Part shown: positions 24,896 to 33,959 of the stretch, piece by piece
Layout of the letters: each line of letters starts with the position of its first letter
How positions within the stretch are numbered: position 1 is the first letter of the stretch
Source: CAVWCW01 sp963753615
Lineage (GTDB): Bacteria; Pseudomonadota; Gammaproteobacteria; Chromatiales; Chromatiaceae
Assembly (NCBI GenBank): GCA_963753615.1
Contig: CAVWCW010000014.1
Span: 334,343 to 398,342 of the forward strand
DNA length: 64,000 nucleotides
Direction: 5' to 3'
Made by a program: the position numbers and the translations under genes
Notes under the pieces: generated by a model
Seen by the model: the letters and a program-made list of their open reading frames with translations, nothing else
What the model was told of the DNA's origin: nothing
Databases searched by the model: none

Positions 24896-27800
24896 ATGAC
24901 TTCTGCCAGCCAGCGCATCCGCGAAATCCCCTATAACTACACCTCGTTCTCCGACCGCGAGATCGTCATCCGCTATCTGGGCGAGCAGATCTGGCAGCTG
25001 ATCGAGGAATTGCGCGGCAGCCGCCGTACCGGGCGCTCGGCGCGCATGCTGTTCGAGGTACTGGGTGACATCTGGGTGGTGGACCGCAATCCCTTTCTCC
25101 AGGACGACCTGAGCGAGAACCCGCATCGGCGCAAGGCCCTGACGGCTGCGCTCGATCACCGCCTGGACCAGTTCGAGGCCCGCGCCAACGACAACCGCAA
25201 GGCCCTGGATCTGCTGGCCGCCGCGCGCCAAGCGGTGGCTGAGTTCGCGGCCCGCTGCGAGGAGCAGGTGCGTCTGCGCGAGCGCGCCCAGCGGGCCCTG
25301 TTGCGCCACACCGGGCGCGACAATATCGACTTCAGCGGACTGGCCCGCGTGTCCCACGCCACCGACGCCACCGACTGGCGGGTGGAGTTCCCGTTGGTGG
25401 TCTTGAGCCCGGACACCGAACAGGAGACCGCGGCCCTGGTGCAGACCTGCATCGACCTGGGGCTGACGGTGATCCCCCGCGGCGGCGGCACGGGCTACAC
25501 CGGCAGTGCGGTGCCTTTGGACCGCCATAGCGCGGTGATCAATACCGAGAAGCTGGAACAGCTTGGCCTGGTCGAGATGCTGGAACTTCCCGGCGTGCCG
25601 GGCCGCTGGCCCACGGTGCGCACCGGGGCCGGGGTGGTGACGCGGCGGGTGTCCGAATTGGCCGAGGCCCAGGGCCTGGCCTTCGCCGTGGACCCCACCT
25701 CGCAAGACGCCTCCACCATCGGCGGCAATATCGCCATGAACGCGGGCGGCAAGAAGGCGGTGCTCTGGGGCACCACCCTGGACAACCTGGTGTCCTGGCG
25801 CCTGGTTACCCCGGACGCCGAGTGGCTGGAGGTGGAGCGCCTGGACCACAACCGCGGCAAGATCCACGACCAGGAGCGGGTGCGTTTTCGAATCCGCCGC
25901 TTCGGCGCCGACGGCAGGAGCGAGATCGGCGAGCCGGAGCTGCTGGACCTGCCCGGATCCGCCTTCCGCAAGGCCGGTCTGGGCAAGGACGTGACCGACA
26001 AGTTTCTGAGCGGCCTGCCGGGGGTGCAGAAGGAAGGCTGCGACGGTCTGATCACCTCGGCCCGCTTTCTGTTGCACCGCATGCCCGAGCATGTGCGTAC
26101 CGTCTGCCTGGAGTTCTTCGGCAGCGATCTGGGCCGGGCGGTGCCGGCCATCGTCGAGGTCAAGGACTACTTGGAGGCGGCCCCCGGGGTTCTGTTGGTT
26201 GGCCTGGAGCATTTAGATGAACGCTACGTCAAGGCGGTCAACTACTCGACCAAGGCGCCGCGCCGGGAGCGTCCCAAGATGGTGCTGCTGGCGGACATTG
26301 CCGGCGACGACCCGGACCAGGTGGCCGCCGCGGCCTCGCAGGTGGTGCGCTTGGCCAATGCCCGCGACGCCGAGGGCTTCGTCGCCGTCAGCCCCGAGGC
26401 ACGGCGCCGTTTCTGGCTCGATCGCGCCCGCACCGCCGCTATCTCCGCCCACACCAACGCCTTCAAGATCAACGAGGACGTGGTCATCCCCCTGGAGCGC
26501 CTGGCCGATTACAGCCAGGGCATCGAGCGCATCAATATCGAGCAATCCATTGCCAACAAGATCGAGATCGCCGACGCTGTGCTCGCCTACCTGGAAGGAC
26601 CCCTGAACGAGGCCCGGCTGGGGGCGGACTTCGAGGACAGCGCCGAGGCCAGCGCCATCCTCGAGGCTAAGCGCGAGGCCGCCCGGGATGCCATGCGCCG
26701 GGCCCGCGGCCGCTGGGAACTGCTATTGGCCCAGCTCGACGCCCCCGCCGAGGCCCATGCCCAACTCCTGAGCGGCGACGAGAAAGAGCGGATCCGCCCC
26801 GGCGACCGGCTGCTAGATCTGCTGCTTCGGCGCGACCTGGTGATCTCCTACCGGCGCGAGGTGGCCGAGCGGCTGCGCGAGATCTTCCCCGGCCGCGATC
26901 TGGAGGCGGTGCGCGAACGCCTCGACCGTATCCACGGGGGAATTCGCAACGCCCGCCTGTTCGTGGCCCTGCACATGCACGCCGGCGACGGCAATGTGCA
27001 CACCAATATCCCGGTGCACTCCCAAAACTACACCATGCTGCACCGGGCCGAGCGCATGGTCGACCGCATTATGGAACTGGCCCAGGGCCTGGGCGGCGTG
27101 ATCAGCGGCGAGCATGGGGTCGGCATCACCAAGCTGCAGTACCTGGAGGCCGAAAAGCTGGCCCGCTTCGCCGAGTACAAGCAGCGGGTGGACCCGGACG
27201 GCCGCTTCAATCGGGGCAAGCTATTGGCCGGGGCCGGGTTGCAGAACGCCTACACTCCCTCGTTGCAGCTGCTGGAGCAGGAGGCGATCATTCTCGAAGA
27301 GAGCGAACTCGGGGCGCTAAATGACGACATCAAGCACTGTCTGCGCTGCGGCAAGTGCAAGCCGGTGTGCCAGACCCATATCCCCCGCGCCAACCTGCTC
27401 TACTCGCCGCGCAACAAGATCCTCGCCAGCGGCCTGATTATCGAGGCCTTTCTGTACGAAGAGCAGACCCGGCGCGGCCTCTCGGTGCGCCACTTCGACG
27501 AGATGAACGACGTCGCCGATCATTGCACCGTCTGCCACAAGTGCGCCAATCCCTGCCCGGTGAACATCGACTTCGGGGAGGTAAGCATCCGCATGCGCAA
27601 CATTCTCAGCGAGCGCGGCCAGAAGCGGCGCAACCTGGGTACCAGCGCCGCCCTGGCCTTCCTCAATATCACCGATCCCCGCAGCGTCCGCTGGCTGCGC
27701 AAGGGGATGCTGGAATGGGGTTTCCGCGGCATCAATCTGGGCCACGCCCTGGTCAAGCGCCTGGGACTGCTCGGGCGCCCCGACGCCATCCCCCCGGCCA

Positions 27801-28747
27801 CCGTCAGGCCGCCCCGCGGGGACCAGAAGCTGGTCGGCATGCTGCGCCGGCCGCTGCGGGTGGACCTGCCGAGCCACACCGCCCGCGCGGTGCTGGGGCT
27901 GGAAGAGCGGGGCATCATCCCGATCCTGCGTGATCCGCGAAAGGCCGGTGACGACGCCGACGCCGTTTTTTACTTCCCCGGCTGTGGCTCCGAGCGCCTG
28001 TTCAGCGACATCGCCCTGGCCGCCCTGGCCCTGCTCTACGAGCGGGGCGTGCAGACCGTGCTGCCGCCCGGTTACCTGTGCTGCGGCTATCCGCAGAAGG
28101 CCGCGGGCCAGAAGGATCGGGGCCAGCAGATCACCACCGAAAACCGGGTGCTGTTCCACCGTGTCGCCAACACCCTGAACTACCTGGATATCCGCACCGT
28201 AGTGGTCACCTGCGGCACCTGCATCGACCAGCTGCTGGAGTACGAATTCGACAAGATCTTCCCCGGCTGCCGTCTGCTCGATATCCACGAATACCTGGCC
28301 GAGCTGGGCGTGCAGACCCAAGGTGTGCCCGGGCAGGGCTACCTCTACCACGACCCCTGCCACACCCCGATCAAACAGACCAACCCGACCAAGTTGGCGG
28401 GCCAACTGCTCGGCCAGCCGACCCTCCTCAGCGATCGCTGCTGCGGCGAGGCGGGCACCCTGGGCACCGCGCGGCCCGACATCGCCCGGCAACTGCGCTA
28501 CCGCAAGGCCGAGGAACTCAAGTTCGGCGTGCGGCAGCTCACCGGCCAGCCGCTCGCGGGCGCCGCAACCAAACTCCTCACCACCTGCCCCGCCTGCGTG
28601 CAGGGCCTGAGCCGCTACAAGGACGACACCGGCCTCAGCGCTGAACACCTGACGGTGGAATTGGCCCGGCTGCAGCTTGGGGAAACCTGGAAACAGGCGT
28701 TCCTGGACCGGGCCAAGCGGGGCGGGGTGGAGCGGGTCTTGCTGTAG
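24896..28747 (+). CDS. Large FAD-linked oxidase / Fe-S / CCG-domain dehydrogenase (DUF3683 type)
   Basis: A 1,283-residue fusion from ATG 24,896 (MTSASQRIREIPYNYTSFSD, the DUF3683 start). Order: DUF3683 (about 1-150), FAD-binding PCMH domain (PRGGGTGYTGSAVPLD; GGNIAMNAGGKKA), FAD-linked oxidase C-terminal domain ending in HMHAGDGNVHTN and GVGITKLQYLE, two 4Fe-4S clusters (CLRCGKCKPVCQTH; CTVCHKCANPC), and two CCG cysteine domains (FPGCG…CCGYPQKA; DPCHT…CCGEAGTLG). It combines the parts of GlpC/LldE- and GlcD-like proteins, so it likely oxidises a 2-hydroxyacid such as D-lactate and passes electrons to the quinone pool. Substrate unproved. Confidence 0.9.
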   Translation: MTSASQRIREIPYNYTSFSDREIVIRYLGEQIWQLIEELRGSRRTGRSARMLFEVLGDIWVVDRNPFLQDDLSENPHRRKALTAALDHRLDQFEARANDNRKALDLLAAARQAVAEFAARCEEQVRLRERAQRALLRHTGRDNIDFSGLARVSHATDATDWRVEFPLVVLSPDTEQETAALVQTCIDLGLTVIPRGGGTGYTGSAVPLDRHSAVINTEKLEQLGLVEMLELPGVPGRWPTVRTGAGVVTRRVSELAEAQGLAFAVDPTSQDASTIGGNIAMNAGGKKAVLWGTTLDNLVSWRLVTPDAEWLEVERLDHNRGKIHDQERVRFRIRRFGADGRSEIGEPELLDLPGSAFRKAGLGKDVTDKFLSGLPGVQKEGCDGLITSARFLLHRMPEHVRTVCLEFFGSDLGRAVPAIVEVKDYLEAAPGVLLVGLEHLDERYVKAVNYSTKAPRRERPKMVLLADIAGDDPDQVAAAASQVVRLANARDAEGFVAVSPEARRRFWLDRARTAAISAHTNAFKINEDVVIPLERLADYSQGIERINIEQSIANKIEIADAVLAYLEGPLNEARLGADFEDSAEASAILEAKREAARDAMRRARGRWELLLAQLDAPAEAHAQLLSGDEKERIRPGDRLLDLLLRRDLVISYRREVAERLREIFPGRDLEAVRERLDRIHGGIRNARLFVALHMHAGDGNVHTNIPVHSQNYTMLHRAERMVDRIMELAQGLGGVISGEHGVGITKLQYLEAEKLARFAEYKQRVDPDGRFNRGKLLAGAGLQNAYTPSLQLLEQEAIILEESELGALNDDIKHCLRCGKCKPVCQTHIPRANLLYSPRNKILASGLIIEAFLYEEQTRRGLSVRHFDEMNDVADHCTVCHKCANPCPVNIDFGEVSIRMRNILSERGQKRRNLGTSAALAFLNITDPRSVRWLRKGMLEWGFRGINLGHALVKRLGLLGRPDAIPPATVRPPRGDQKLVGMLRRPLRVDLPSHTARAVLGLEERGIIPILRDPRKAGDDADAVFYFPGCGSERLFSDIALAALALLYERGVQTVLPPGYLCCGYPQKAAGQKDRGQQITTENRVLFHRVANTLNYLDIRTVVVTCGTCIDQLLEYEFDKIFPGCRLLDIHEYLAELGVQTQGVPGQGYLYHDPCHTPIKQTNPTKLAGQLLGQPTLLSDRCCGEAGTLGTARPDIARQLRYRKAEELKFGVRQLTGQPLAGAATKLLTTCPACVQGLSRYKDDTGLSAEHLTVELARLQLGETWKQAFLDRAKRGGVERVLL

Positions 28748-28767
28748 GGGAAACGCCGACCGTCAGC

Positions 28768-28800
28768 CCGGAATTTCACCAGGCCGGGTGAAATATCCGG
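28768..28800. repeat. Solo pair of repeat ends (33 bp palindrome)
   Basis: CCGGAATTTCACC and GGGTGAAATATCCGG face each other across AGGCC. These are the two inverted ends of the ~240 bp repeat with the whole middle gone. It sits 20 bases past the dehydrogenase stop, in a convergent gap, and can fold as a hairpin. It may act as a terminator. Confidence 0.7.
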
Positions 28801-28982
28801 GGCAGGGTTTCCTCGTTTGCTCGCTGCCTCGACAGAGGCTTTTCGCTGGATTTCAGCGGCTGTCGGCAGCGGCCGGCAGACCTGCCGATGGCTGCGGATT
28901 AGGGTGGCCACCGGGGCGGTGATGGTGTGTCGACCGGCCGCCGGGAGCCCGTGGGCCGAACGCCCCGGCCTCAATGGCTGGT

Positions 28983-30251
28983 CTATTCCGAATTCGCCCG
29001 CGGAGTGGAGTCAATCCCCAATAGGGGGCCGAAAGCATTCTTCAGAAACACGAAAGCCGTGCCGACGACGCCCCAAATGCGGCGATCGATGCCGTAAGCG
29101 CCGGCTTTCTTGCCTTGTTCGATCAGGGCTTCGAAACCGGAACAATCCAGAGGCCCTATGGATTCGGGCAATTCGAACGAAAACGCTCGGCCGTCGATAG
29201 TGAAAGTCGATACCTGTTGCAGAAAGTGGTCCACGAACAGCCGCTCGATCTGTTCGGCGCCGTCATGCCCTTGTGTTTTCCACTGGACAATCCGTGGTTC
29301 GAGATCACCCTGATGTTTGATCTGTTTGAACAGCCGGTTGGCCGCCAGTCCCTGCGCTGCCCAATTTCCTAGTCGCTCGGGAATATCGACGGAGTCTGCC
29401 GAGTCTGCCTCGGGCGGGGCGGCGGGAGGTCGGCCTGCCGGCGGAGCCGAATTCTCCGGTTTCGAAGGACGGGTCGCGGATTCGGGAGTGGGCGCTGGCT
29501 GCGGCGGTTGCACAGCGGCTACGGCAGCGGGCGCGTCACGCGTATCTGAGTACACCAGATCCAAGATCTTGCCGGTGACCGCGTCGGCCGGCAGCTCGCC
29601 GGCCTCTACTTCCGCAAACACCCGATCGAGAAGCCGATTGAAGGCCTCTGGGTTTTGCTCCCCCAGCAGTCGCACCTTGCCCAATTGCATGACTTCCTGA
29701 CGCAACCGCTCTCGACGCTCGGAGTCACTTGACACGGTCGGTTTCAGGGAGAAAGTCAGAGATGCGCCGTCGTCGGCCTCCATTTGACCGGGCTCGCGCG
29801 CCGCCTGAGCACCTGCCCGCCTCGCCAATGCGAGTTCTTTCTCGTCGGTGACCAGCGCGTAGAGACGAAACAGGGCGTCGATGAGCGCTGTGCGCGCCTC
29901 CAGGCATGAAGTGTCGAGGGTTAGCGAAAACATCCTATTGCGGGGATTGCGCAGGCTGCGGGCCATCATCTTCAGCGAATAGGCCTCTACCGATTCGCCC
30001 GCGTTTCCCGGTCGCCTCGGGGAGGGCCGAACGATGATCGACGGCTTGTCTCCAGGGCATTCTTCAAAGATGAGTCCGGCGCTCCGCATCAGGTCATCCA
30101 ATTCCCGCAGCGCGATCCGGAGTTCATCGCAGAGCCATTTTCCCTTTTGGAGAAGCTTGCGTCGCATCATGACCTGCTCTGCAATGGCTACCAATACGGA
30201 GTCTTCGGGCCTGGTTATCACCGGGTGTTCATCCATGGCACTGACCGTCAA
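28983..30251 (-). CDS. Hypothetical protein, 422 residues, unknown family
   Basis: The protein has an all-helical N-terminal region (about 15-240), a Pro/Ala-rich linker (about 240-300) and a C-terminal region (about 300-420) with a hydrophobic stretch IWGVVGTAFVFLKNAFG near 400. No signal peptide is seen. ATG 30,236 (MDEHPV) is an alternative start. Composition and codon use match neighbours, so it is a real gene. I recognise no domain. It stands alone, facing the secreted protein gene at 30,483 divergently. Confidence 0.6.
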   Translation of the reverse strand: MTVSAMDEHPVITRPEDSVLVAIAEQVMMRRKLLQKGKWLCDELRIALRELDDLMRSAGLIFEECPGDKPSIIVRPSPRRPGNAGESVEAYSLKMMARSLRNPRNRMFSLTLDTSCLEARTALIDALFRLYALVTDEKELALARRAGAQAAREPGQMEADDGASLTFSLKPTVSSDSERRERLRQEVMQLGKVRLLGEQNPEAFNRLLDRVFAEVEAGELPADAVTGKILDLVYSDTRDAPAAVAAVQPPQPAPTPESATRPSKPENSAPPAGRPPAAPPEADSADSVDIPERLGNWAAQGLAANRLFKQIKHQGDLEPRIVQWKTQGHDGAEQIERLFVDHFLQQVSTFTIDGRAFSFELPESIGPLDCSGFEALIEQGKKAGAYGIDRRIWGVVGTAFVFLKNAFGPLLGIDSTPRANSE

Positions 30252-30482
30252 CTATGCGCGAAAATTCGTTTGGAGGGAGGAGTGAGCGGACGCTTGACTG
30301 GATTGGACCCAGATCTTACCCCAATTCGGTGAAGCCAGATAGCCGGTCCGGCGTCCAGGGCTCGCTGCTTTGTACCTTTGCTTCGCTTTGTGCGCTTGTC
30401 AAAGTGGCGGGGTGAAAGCTATGCCCGCTCGATCGGGGCTATTCTAAGAATATGGGGGGAGTATTTCGGTAGGGAGGTCGAC

Positions 30483-30938
30483 ATGAAAGCTCGCATCGAA
30501 TTGCTGGTGATTCTCCTGTGCCTGCTGGGGGCCACCGTTCAGGCCGAGATTATTGGCGTCGCCCTGAACAAGAAGGAAATCGTGCAGCTGGTCAAAGGCA
30601 ATACCGCCGAGGGCGAAAAAGACCGGTATCAGATCAACTACGAATTCATCACCAAATCTATCCCCTTCGCCACCTATTTCGCCCCTGACGGCGGTTTGGT
30701 GGAGCGCGACCGGGGCGGCGGCAGCAGCCAAGCCATCGATGCCAAAGGCTCTTGGTGGGTGAAAAAGGGCAAGCTCTGCTTCCAATATCTCAACTCGCTG
30801 CGGGATACCGGCAAGAAATGCCGCCTGATCGTCCCCCTGGGCGGCGGGGCCTATGAGCTGCGCTCGGTCAAGGGCAACAAGGCGACCCACACCTGGGACC
30901 GAATCGTGCCCGGCAACCCCAAGGGCCTGGAACCCTGA
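30483..30938 (+). CDS. Small secreted protein of unknown function
   Basis: A 151-residue protein with signal peptide MKARIELLVILLCLLGATVQA. ATG 30,483 follows GGGAGGTCGAC, so longer versions of the frame are ignored. The mature part looks beta-rich (YQINYEFITKS, ATYFAPDGGLVERDRGG, SWWVKKGKLCFQYLN) with two cysteines that could pair. This resembles small periplasmic beta-barrel or lipocalin-like folds in pattern only. Converges with the spondin-domain gene. Confidence 0.65.
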   Translation: MKARIELLVILLCLLGATVQAEIIGVALNKKEIVQLVKGNTAEGEKDRYQINYEFITKSIPFATYFAPDGGLVERDRGGGSSQAIDAKGSWWVKKGKLCFQYLNSLRDTGKKCRLIVPLGGGAYELRSVKGNKATHTWDRIVPGNPKGLEP

Positions 30939-30991
30939 GCGGGCTTGGTTGCGGCCCGCCGGGGCGAAGGGCCCCGGCACTGTCGGTCGGT

Positions 30992-31645
30992 TCAATCGAT
31001 CCTGCGCACCGTCACATAGGCGCCCGGGTTGCGCCAGTCGTAGCTTTCCGGCGCCAGGTCGCCGATGCCGTGAATGCCGTTATGGACATGCACAAAGCCT
31101 TCCGCCCCGGCGGTGTCTCGGAATCCCGGGCTGCCGCAGGGCGGGCCGGGGATGGTGAGGCAGGACTCGGTGTTGGTCTCGCTGCCGGCGTCGTAGACCC
31201 TCGCGCCAAGGGTGACGGGGGTTTCTCCGCTCGGCAAGGGCATGGAATGCACCGCCAGGAAGGCGTCGTTGCTGGTGGCCAGCATGGCGGCCACCGTGAG
31301 CAGGGGGAAGCCGTCGTCAGCCTCGATGCTGATAGTGAGACTCCCGCCGGGCGGGATCGGGCCTTCGCCCGTGGCCACCCCATGCACGTCGGGCGTGGCT
31401 TGGGCGGCGCTGACCACGGCGCTGCTGTCACCGTCTTCCGCCAGGGGGGCGAGGAAGTCGGGCGCCGGCTGCCCGAGCTGGAACAGGGACACCCGGGCGT
31501 TGTGGGTGGCCAAAAAGGGGGGCGTTATCACCTGGCCGTGGGTGGCGTTCACGATGCTCACCTCGTAGCTGGCGGCCAGGGTCAGACCGGGGCTGGCCAG
31601 GGCGGCGGCCAAGGACAATGCGATGAATGGGTTCGATTGCGGCAT
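30992..31645 (-). CDS. Spondin-domain secreted protein
   Basis: A 217-residue protein with signal peptide (MPQSNPFIALSLAAALASPGLTLA). The mature part follows the bacterial spondin_N pattern: YEVSIVNATHGQVITPPFLATH, LAEDGDSSAV, AMLATSNDAFLAV, and GFVHVHNGIHGIGDL near the end. Such proteins are exported and of unknown function, though the eukaryotic domain is a matrix-adhesion module that binds calcium. A pair of cysteines (SCLTIPGPPCG) may form a disulfide. Confidence 0.85.
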   Translation of the reverse strand: MPQSNPFIALSLAAALASPGLTLAASYEVSIVNATHGQVITPPFLATHNARVSLFQLGQPAPDFLAPLAEDGDSSAVVSAAQATPDVHGVATGEGPIPPGGSLTISIEADDGFPLLTVAAMLATSNDAFLAVHSMPLPSGETPVTLGARVYDAGSETNTESCLTIPGPPCGSPGFRDTAGAEGFVHVHNGIHGIGDLAPESYDWRNPGAYVTVRRID

Positions 31646-31923
31646 GGGACTTCTCCAAGGTTCTTAAGGGGGGCCGGGGGGTGGGCGCCGGATCTGCCCG
31701 CAATGTGCGGCGTGCTCTGCGCGCTCCCAGTTCTAGACCGGTCTTGCCGGTCGATTCTTTCACCGCCCCGCGCGCCGATTGCGCGGCGTGATTCACGGAG
31801 GCGGGTTCCGAGCAGGCCGGAGCCTGGGTCGAAGGTGGCTGCGACCCAGAATTCACCCCGGCGGGAGCCCCGTCGAACCGGTTTGGGCTAAGATAGAAGT
31901 CCCCTGCGCCCGGAGTCCTCCGC

Positions 31924-32469
31924 ATGAATCTCGCCAAGCCCATCCGCCTGATCCTGGCCCTGCTCCTGGTGGGGGCGGCCGCCTGGTACCAGCAGTGGTC
32001 GCCCAACGACGAGCGGGAGGGCGCCGCCGCGCCCCAGGCCGCCGCGGTGTCCGCCGGGCTGGAGCGGGGTTGGAGCCGCAGCGATCCAGAGGTCAATCTC
32101 ACCCACATCTTCTTTGGCGAGATCAACCGCAGCGGCAAGCCGGTGGGCTATCATTCCCGCCCTGGCGGCAGAGACCCTGCCGGGGCCCGAGTCACGCGCA
32201 TCCAGTCCGGGCCGAACCGGGCCGGGGTCTATACCGCTCAGGTGGAGATCGCCGCGCCGGGCGGCGGTTGGCGGGAGAAGTTCTCTAGCTTCTTCCCCGA
32301 CCGCATGGATCAGGGCCAGGTGCTGCAGGCGGTGTTGCACGCCTACCGCAACCGCAACCCGTCCCAGGACCGGCCCTGGGAGGGCCCTTCGGACCAGGGC
32401 TTTCGCGTTCAGGGTTATCTGTCCAGCCGGGGCGGCATCAATACCGCCTTTCCCGTTTACCAGAGGTAG
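31924..32469 (+). CDS. Membrane-anchored or exported EndoU nuclease-domain protein
   Basis: A 181-residue protein. Residues 7-22 are a hydrophobic anchor or signal (IRLILALLLVGAAAWY). Residues about 57-181 match the bacterial EndoU ribonuclease domain. THIFFGEINRSGKPVGYHSR holds His61 and His77, WREKFSSFFPD holds Lys119, and GGINTAFPVY closes the domain. His-His-Lys is the known catalytic triad of EndoU toxins. No toxin-delivery region is attached. Five bases later comes a small acidic gene, then two more, in one operon. It could be a delivered toxin, or a periplasmic RNase for scavenged RNA. Confidence 0.78.
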   Translation: MNLAKPIRLILALLLVGAAAWYQQWSPNDEREGAAAPQAAAVSAGLERGWSRSDPEVNLTHIFFGEINRSGKPVGYHSRPGGRDPAGARVTRIQSGPNRAGVYTAQVEIAAPGGGWREKFSSFFPDRMDQGQVLQAVLHAYRNRNPSQDRPWEGPSDQGFRVQGYLSSRGGINTAFPVYQR

Positions 32470-32474
32470 CTGCC

Positions 32475-32801
32475 ATGGGCGAAGAGATCAAGCTGTATCT
32501 GGACGCTGACGGCCTGCCCCGGGCCCGTGGCGGCCTGCCGGCGCGCTTCCTGGAGGCCGACCTGCAAGCGGACCGGGCCCTCGCCGCCGAGCTGCTGCGG
32601 CGCCTGGATGCGGCGGCGGATGGCGCCCGGGACTCGGACGAGCTGATCGGCAACGCGCACCGGCTGGTGCTTGGTCCCCAGGGGGCGCGCATCGAGGCCC
32701 TGTTCGACCGCGCCGCCGGGCCGGCGGAATTGTCTCTGGCCGAGCTGCGGCGGCTGGTGTTGGACTGGCTCGACCTGCTCGGCCGGGTGGCGGATGACTG
32801 A
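32475..32801 (+). CDS. Small acidic protein after EndoU (candidate immunity protein)
   Basis: A 108-residue, acidic, mostly helical, leaderless protein (MGEEIKLYLDADGLPRARGG…). It begins 5 bases after the EndoU stop and its last codons overlap the next start by 8 bases. Position, size and charge fit an immunity protein for a basic nuclease, but I recognise no immunity family, and an unrelated cytoplasmic role is possible. Confidence 0.5.
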   Translation: MGEEIKLYLDADGLPRARGGLPARFLEADLQADRALAAELLRRLDAAADGARDSDELIGNAHRLVLGPQGARIEALFDRAAGPAELSLAELRRLVLDWLDLLGRVADD

Positions 32802-33381
32802 GTCCGGCGCCGAAGCGGTGCCCAGCTACCGGGCCCGTCGCACCGTTTTCGAGGGCGAGCGGTGGTATCTGCTCGACGAGCCCGGGCTGCGGTTGCGCGA
32901 ATCCGGAAAGGCCGAGCGCCTGATCCCGTACCACAGCATGCGCGGCGTATGCCTGATGCACACCCCCACCCGCTATATCCGCGACCTCTACCGATGCCGC
33001 ATCCGCCTGGCGGATGGCGGCAGGCTGCTCCTCAGCAATCAGCATTACCTCGGGCTGGGGCGGTTCGAGGACCGGGGGGTGGAATACGCAGCGTTCGTGC
33101 GTGCATTGCACCAGCGTTTGCAGGGCCACAAGGCGGTGTTCGAGCAGGGGATGGGGCCGGTCGCCTTATGGGCCATGTGGGGCCTTACCCTGGCGGTCGG
33201 GCTGTTGCTCGGCATCGTCCTGCTGGCGGGGGCGCGGGACGGCGACTTTCGCCTGCTGTTCGGGGCCTTGGCCGGCGTTCTGCCGCTGGGCAGCCTGGTT
33301 TACCTGTTTCTAAAACGCAACCGCCCCCGGCCCTACCGGCCGGACGCGATCCCGCCGGAATTGTTGCCGGCAGAAGACTGA
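32794..33381 (+). CDS. Hypothetical membrane protein, PH-like domain
   Basis: A 195-residue protein from ATG 32,794. The N-terminal 110 residues look like a bacterial PH-like beta domain (RTVFEGERWYLLDEPGLRLRE, IPYHSMRGVCLMHTP). Two membrane helices follow (about 118-140 and 148-170) and a basic, Pro-rich tail. It overlaps the upstream gene by 8 bases. Specific function unknown. The PH-like call is from pattern only. Confidence 0.55.
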   Translation: MTESGAEAVPSYRARRTVFEGERWYLLDEPGLRLRESGKAERLIPYHSMRGVCLMHTPTRYIRDLYRCRIRLADGGRLLLSNQHYLGLGRFEDRGVEYAAFVRALHQRLQGHKAVFEQGMGPVALWAMWGLTLAVGLLLGIVLLAGARDGDFRLLFGALAGVLPLGSLVYLFLKRNRPRPYRPDAIPPELLPAED

Positions 33382-33402
33382 GTCGACATCGGAGGAGACG
33401 AC

Positions 33403-33843
33403 ATGGGCGAGACCCACGACCTGGAGGCATTCAGGAGCAAGTTCCGGGTGGAGGAGCTGCTGGTGCTGGAGGCCGGCGCCTGGTCCTGGTCGGTGCGACC
33501 GGGCCAGCCTACCCTGGGGGCTGGGGTGTTGTCGCTCAACCGCCACGCCCTGAAGTTGTCCGAAGTCACGGCCTCGGAAATGGCGGAGCTGGCGGGTCTG
33601 ATCCAGCAGGTGGAGGCCCGCCTCAAGGCGGCCTTCGAGTACCGGATTATGAATTACCTGATGCTGATGATGGTGGACCATCATGTGCATTACCATCTGG
33701 TGCCCCGATACGACGGGCCGCGCCGTTTCGCCGGCCTGGAGTGGGTCGATAACGGCTGGCCCGCCCTGCCCCAGCTAGGCGACAACCAGCACGCCGAGCG
33801 CCCTCAGTTGCTGGGACAGATCCGGGACGCTTTGCGCGGCTGA
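33403..33843 (+). CDS. HIT-family protein
   Basis: A 146-residue protein with the histidine triad HVHYHLVPRY near residue 92, fitting HxHxHxx. GGAGGAGACGAC before ATG 33,403 is a strong ribosome-binding site. HIT proteins hydrolyse or transfer nucleotides from dinucleotide-type substrates. DHHVHYHLVPRYDG and an N-terminal region with SLNRHALKLSEV are usual for the group. Last of the four genes that start with EndoU, 21 bases after the PH-like gene. Confidence 0.85.
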   Translation: MGETHDLEAFRSKFRVEELLVLEAGAWSWSVRPGQPTLGAGVLSLNRHALKLSEVTASEMAELAGLIQQVEARLKAAFEYRIMNYLMLMMVDHHVHYHLVPRYDGPRRFAGLEWVDNGWPALPQLGDNQHAERPQLLGQIRDALRG

Positions 33844-33959
33844 TCACCGCCAGGAGAAACGCCGCTGTATACAGCTTCCCAACCGGCGCGCTGTTCCCGC
33901 TGCCGGTGCCGAGCTGCTATGCTGCCGCGATAATCTTTAGTCCGAGGTGAACCCCCCCC

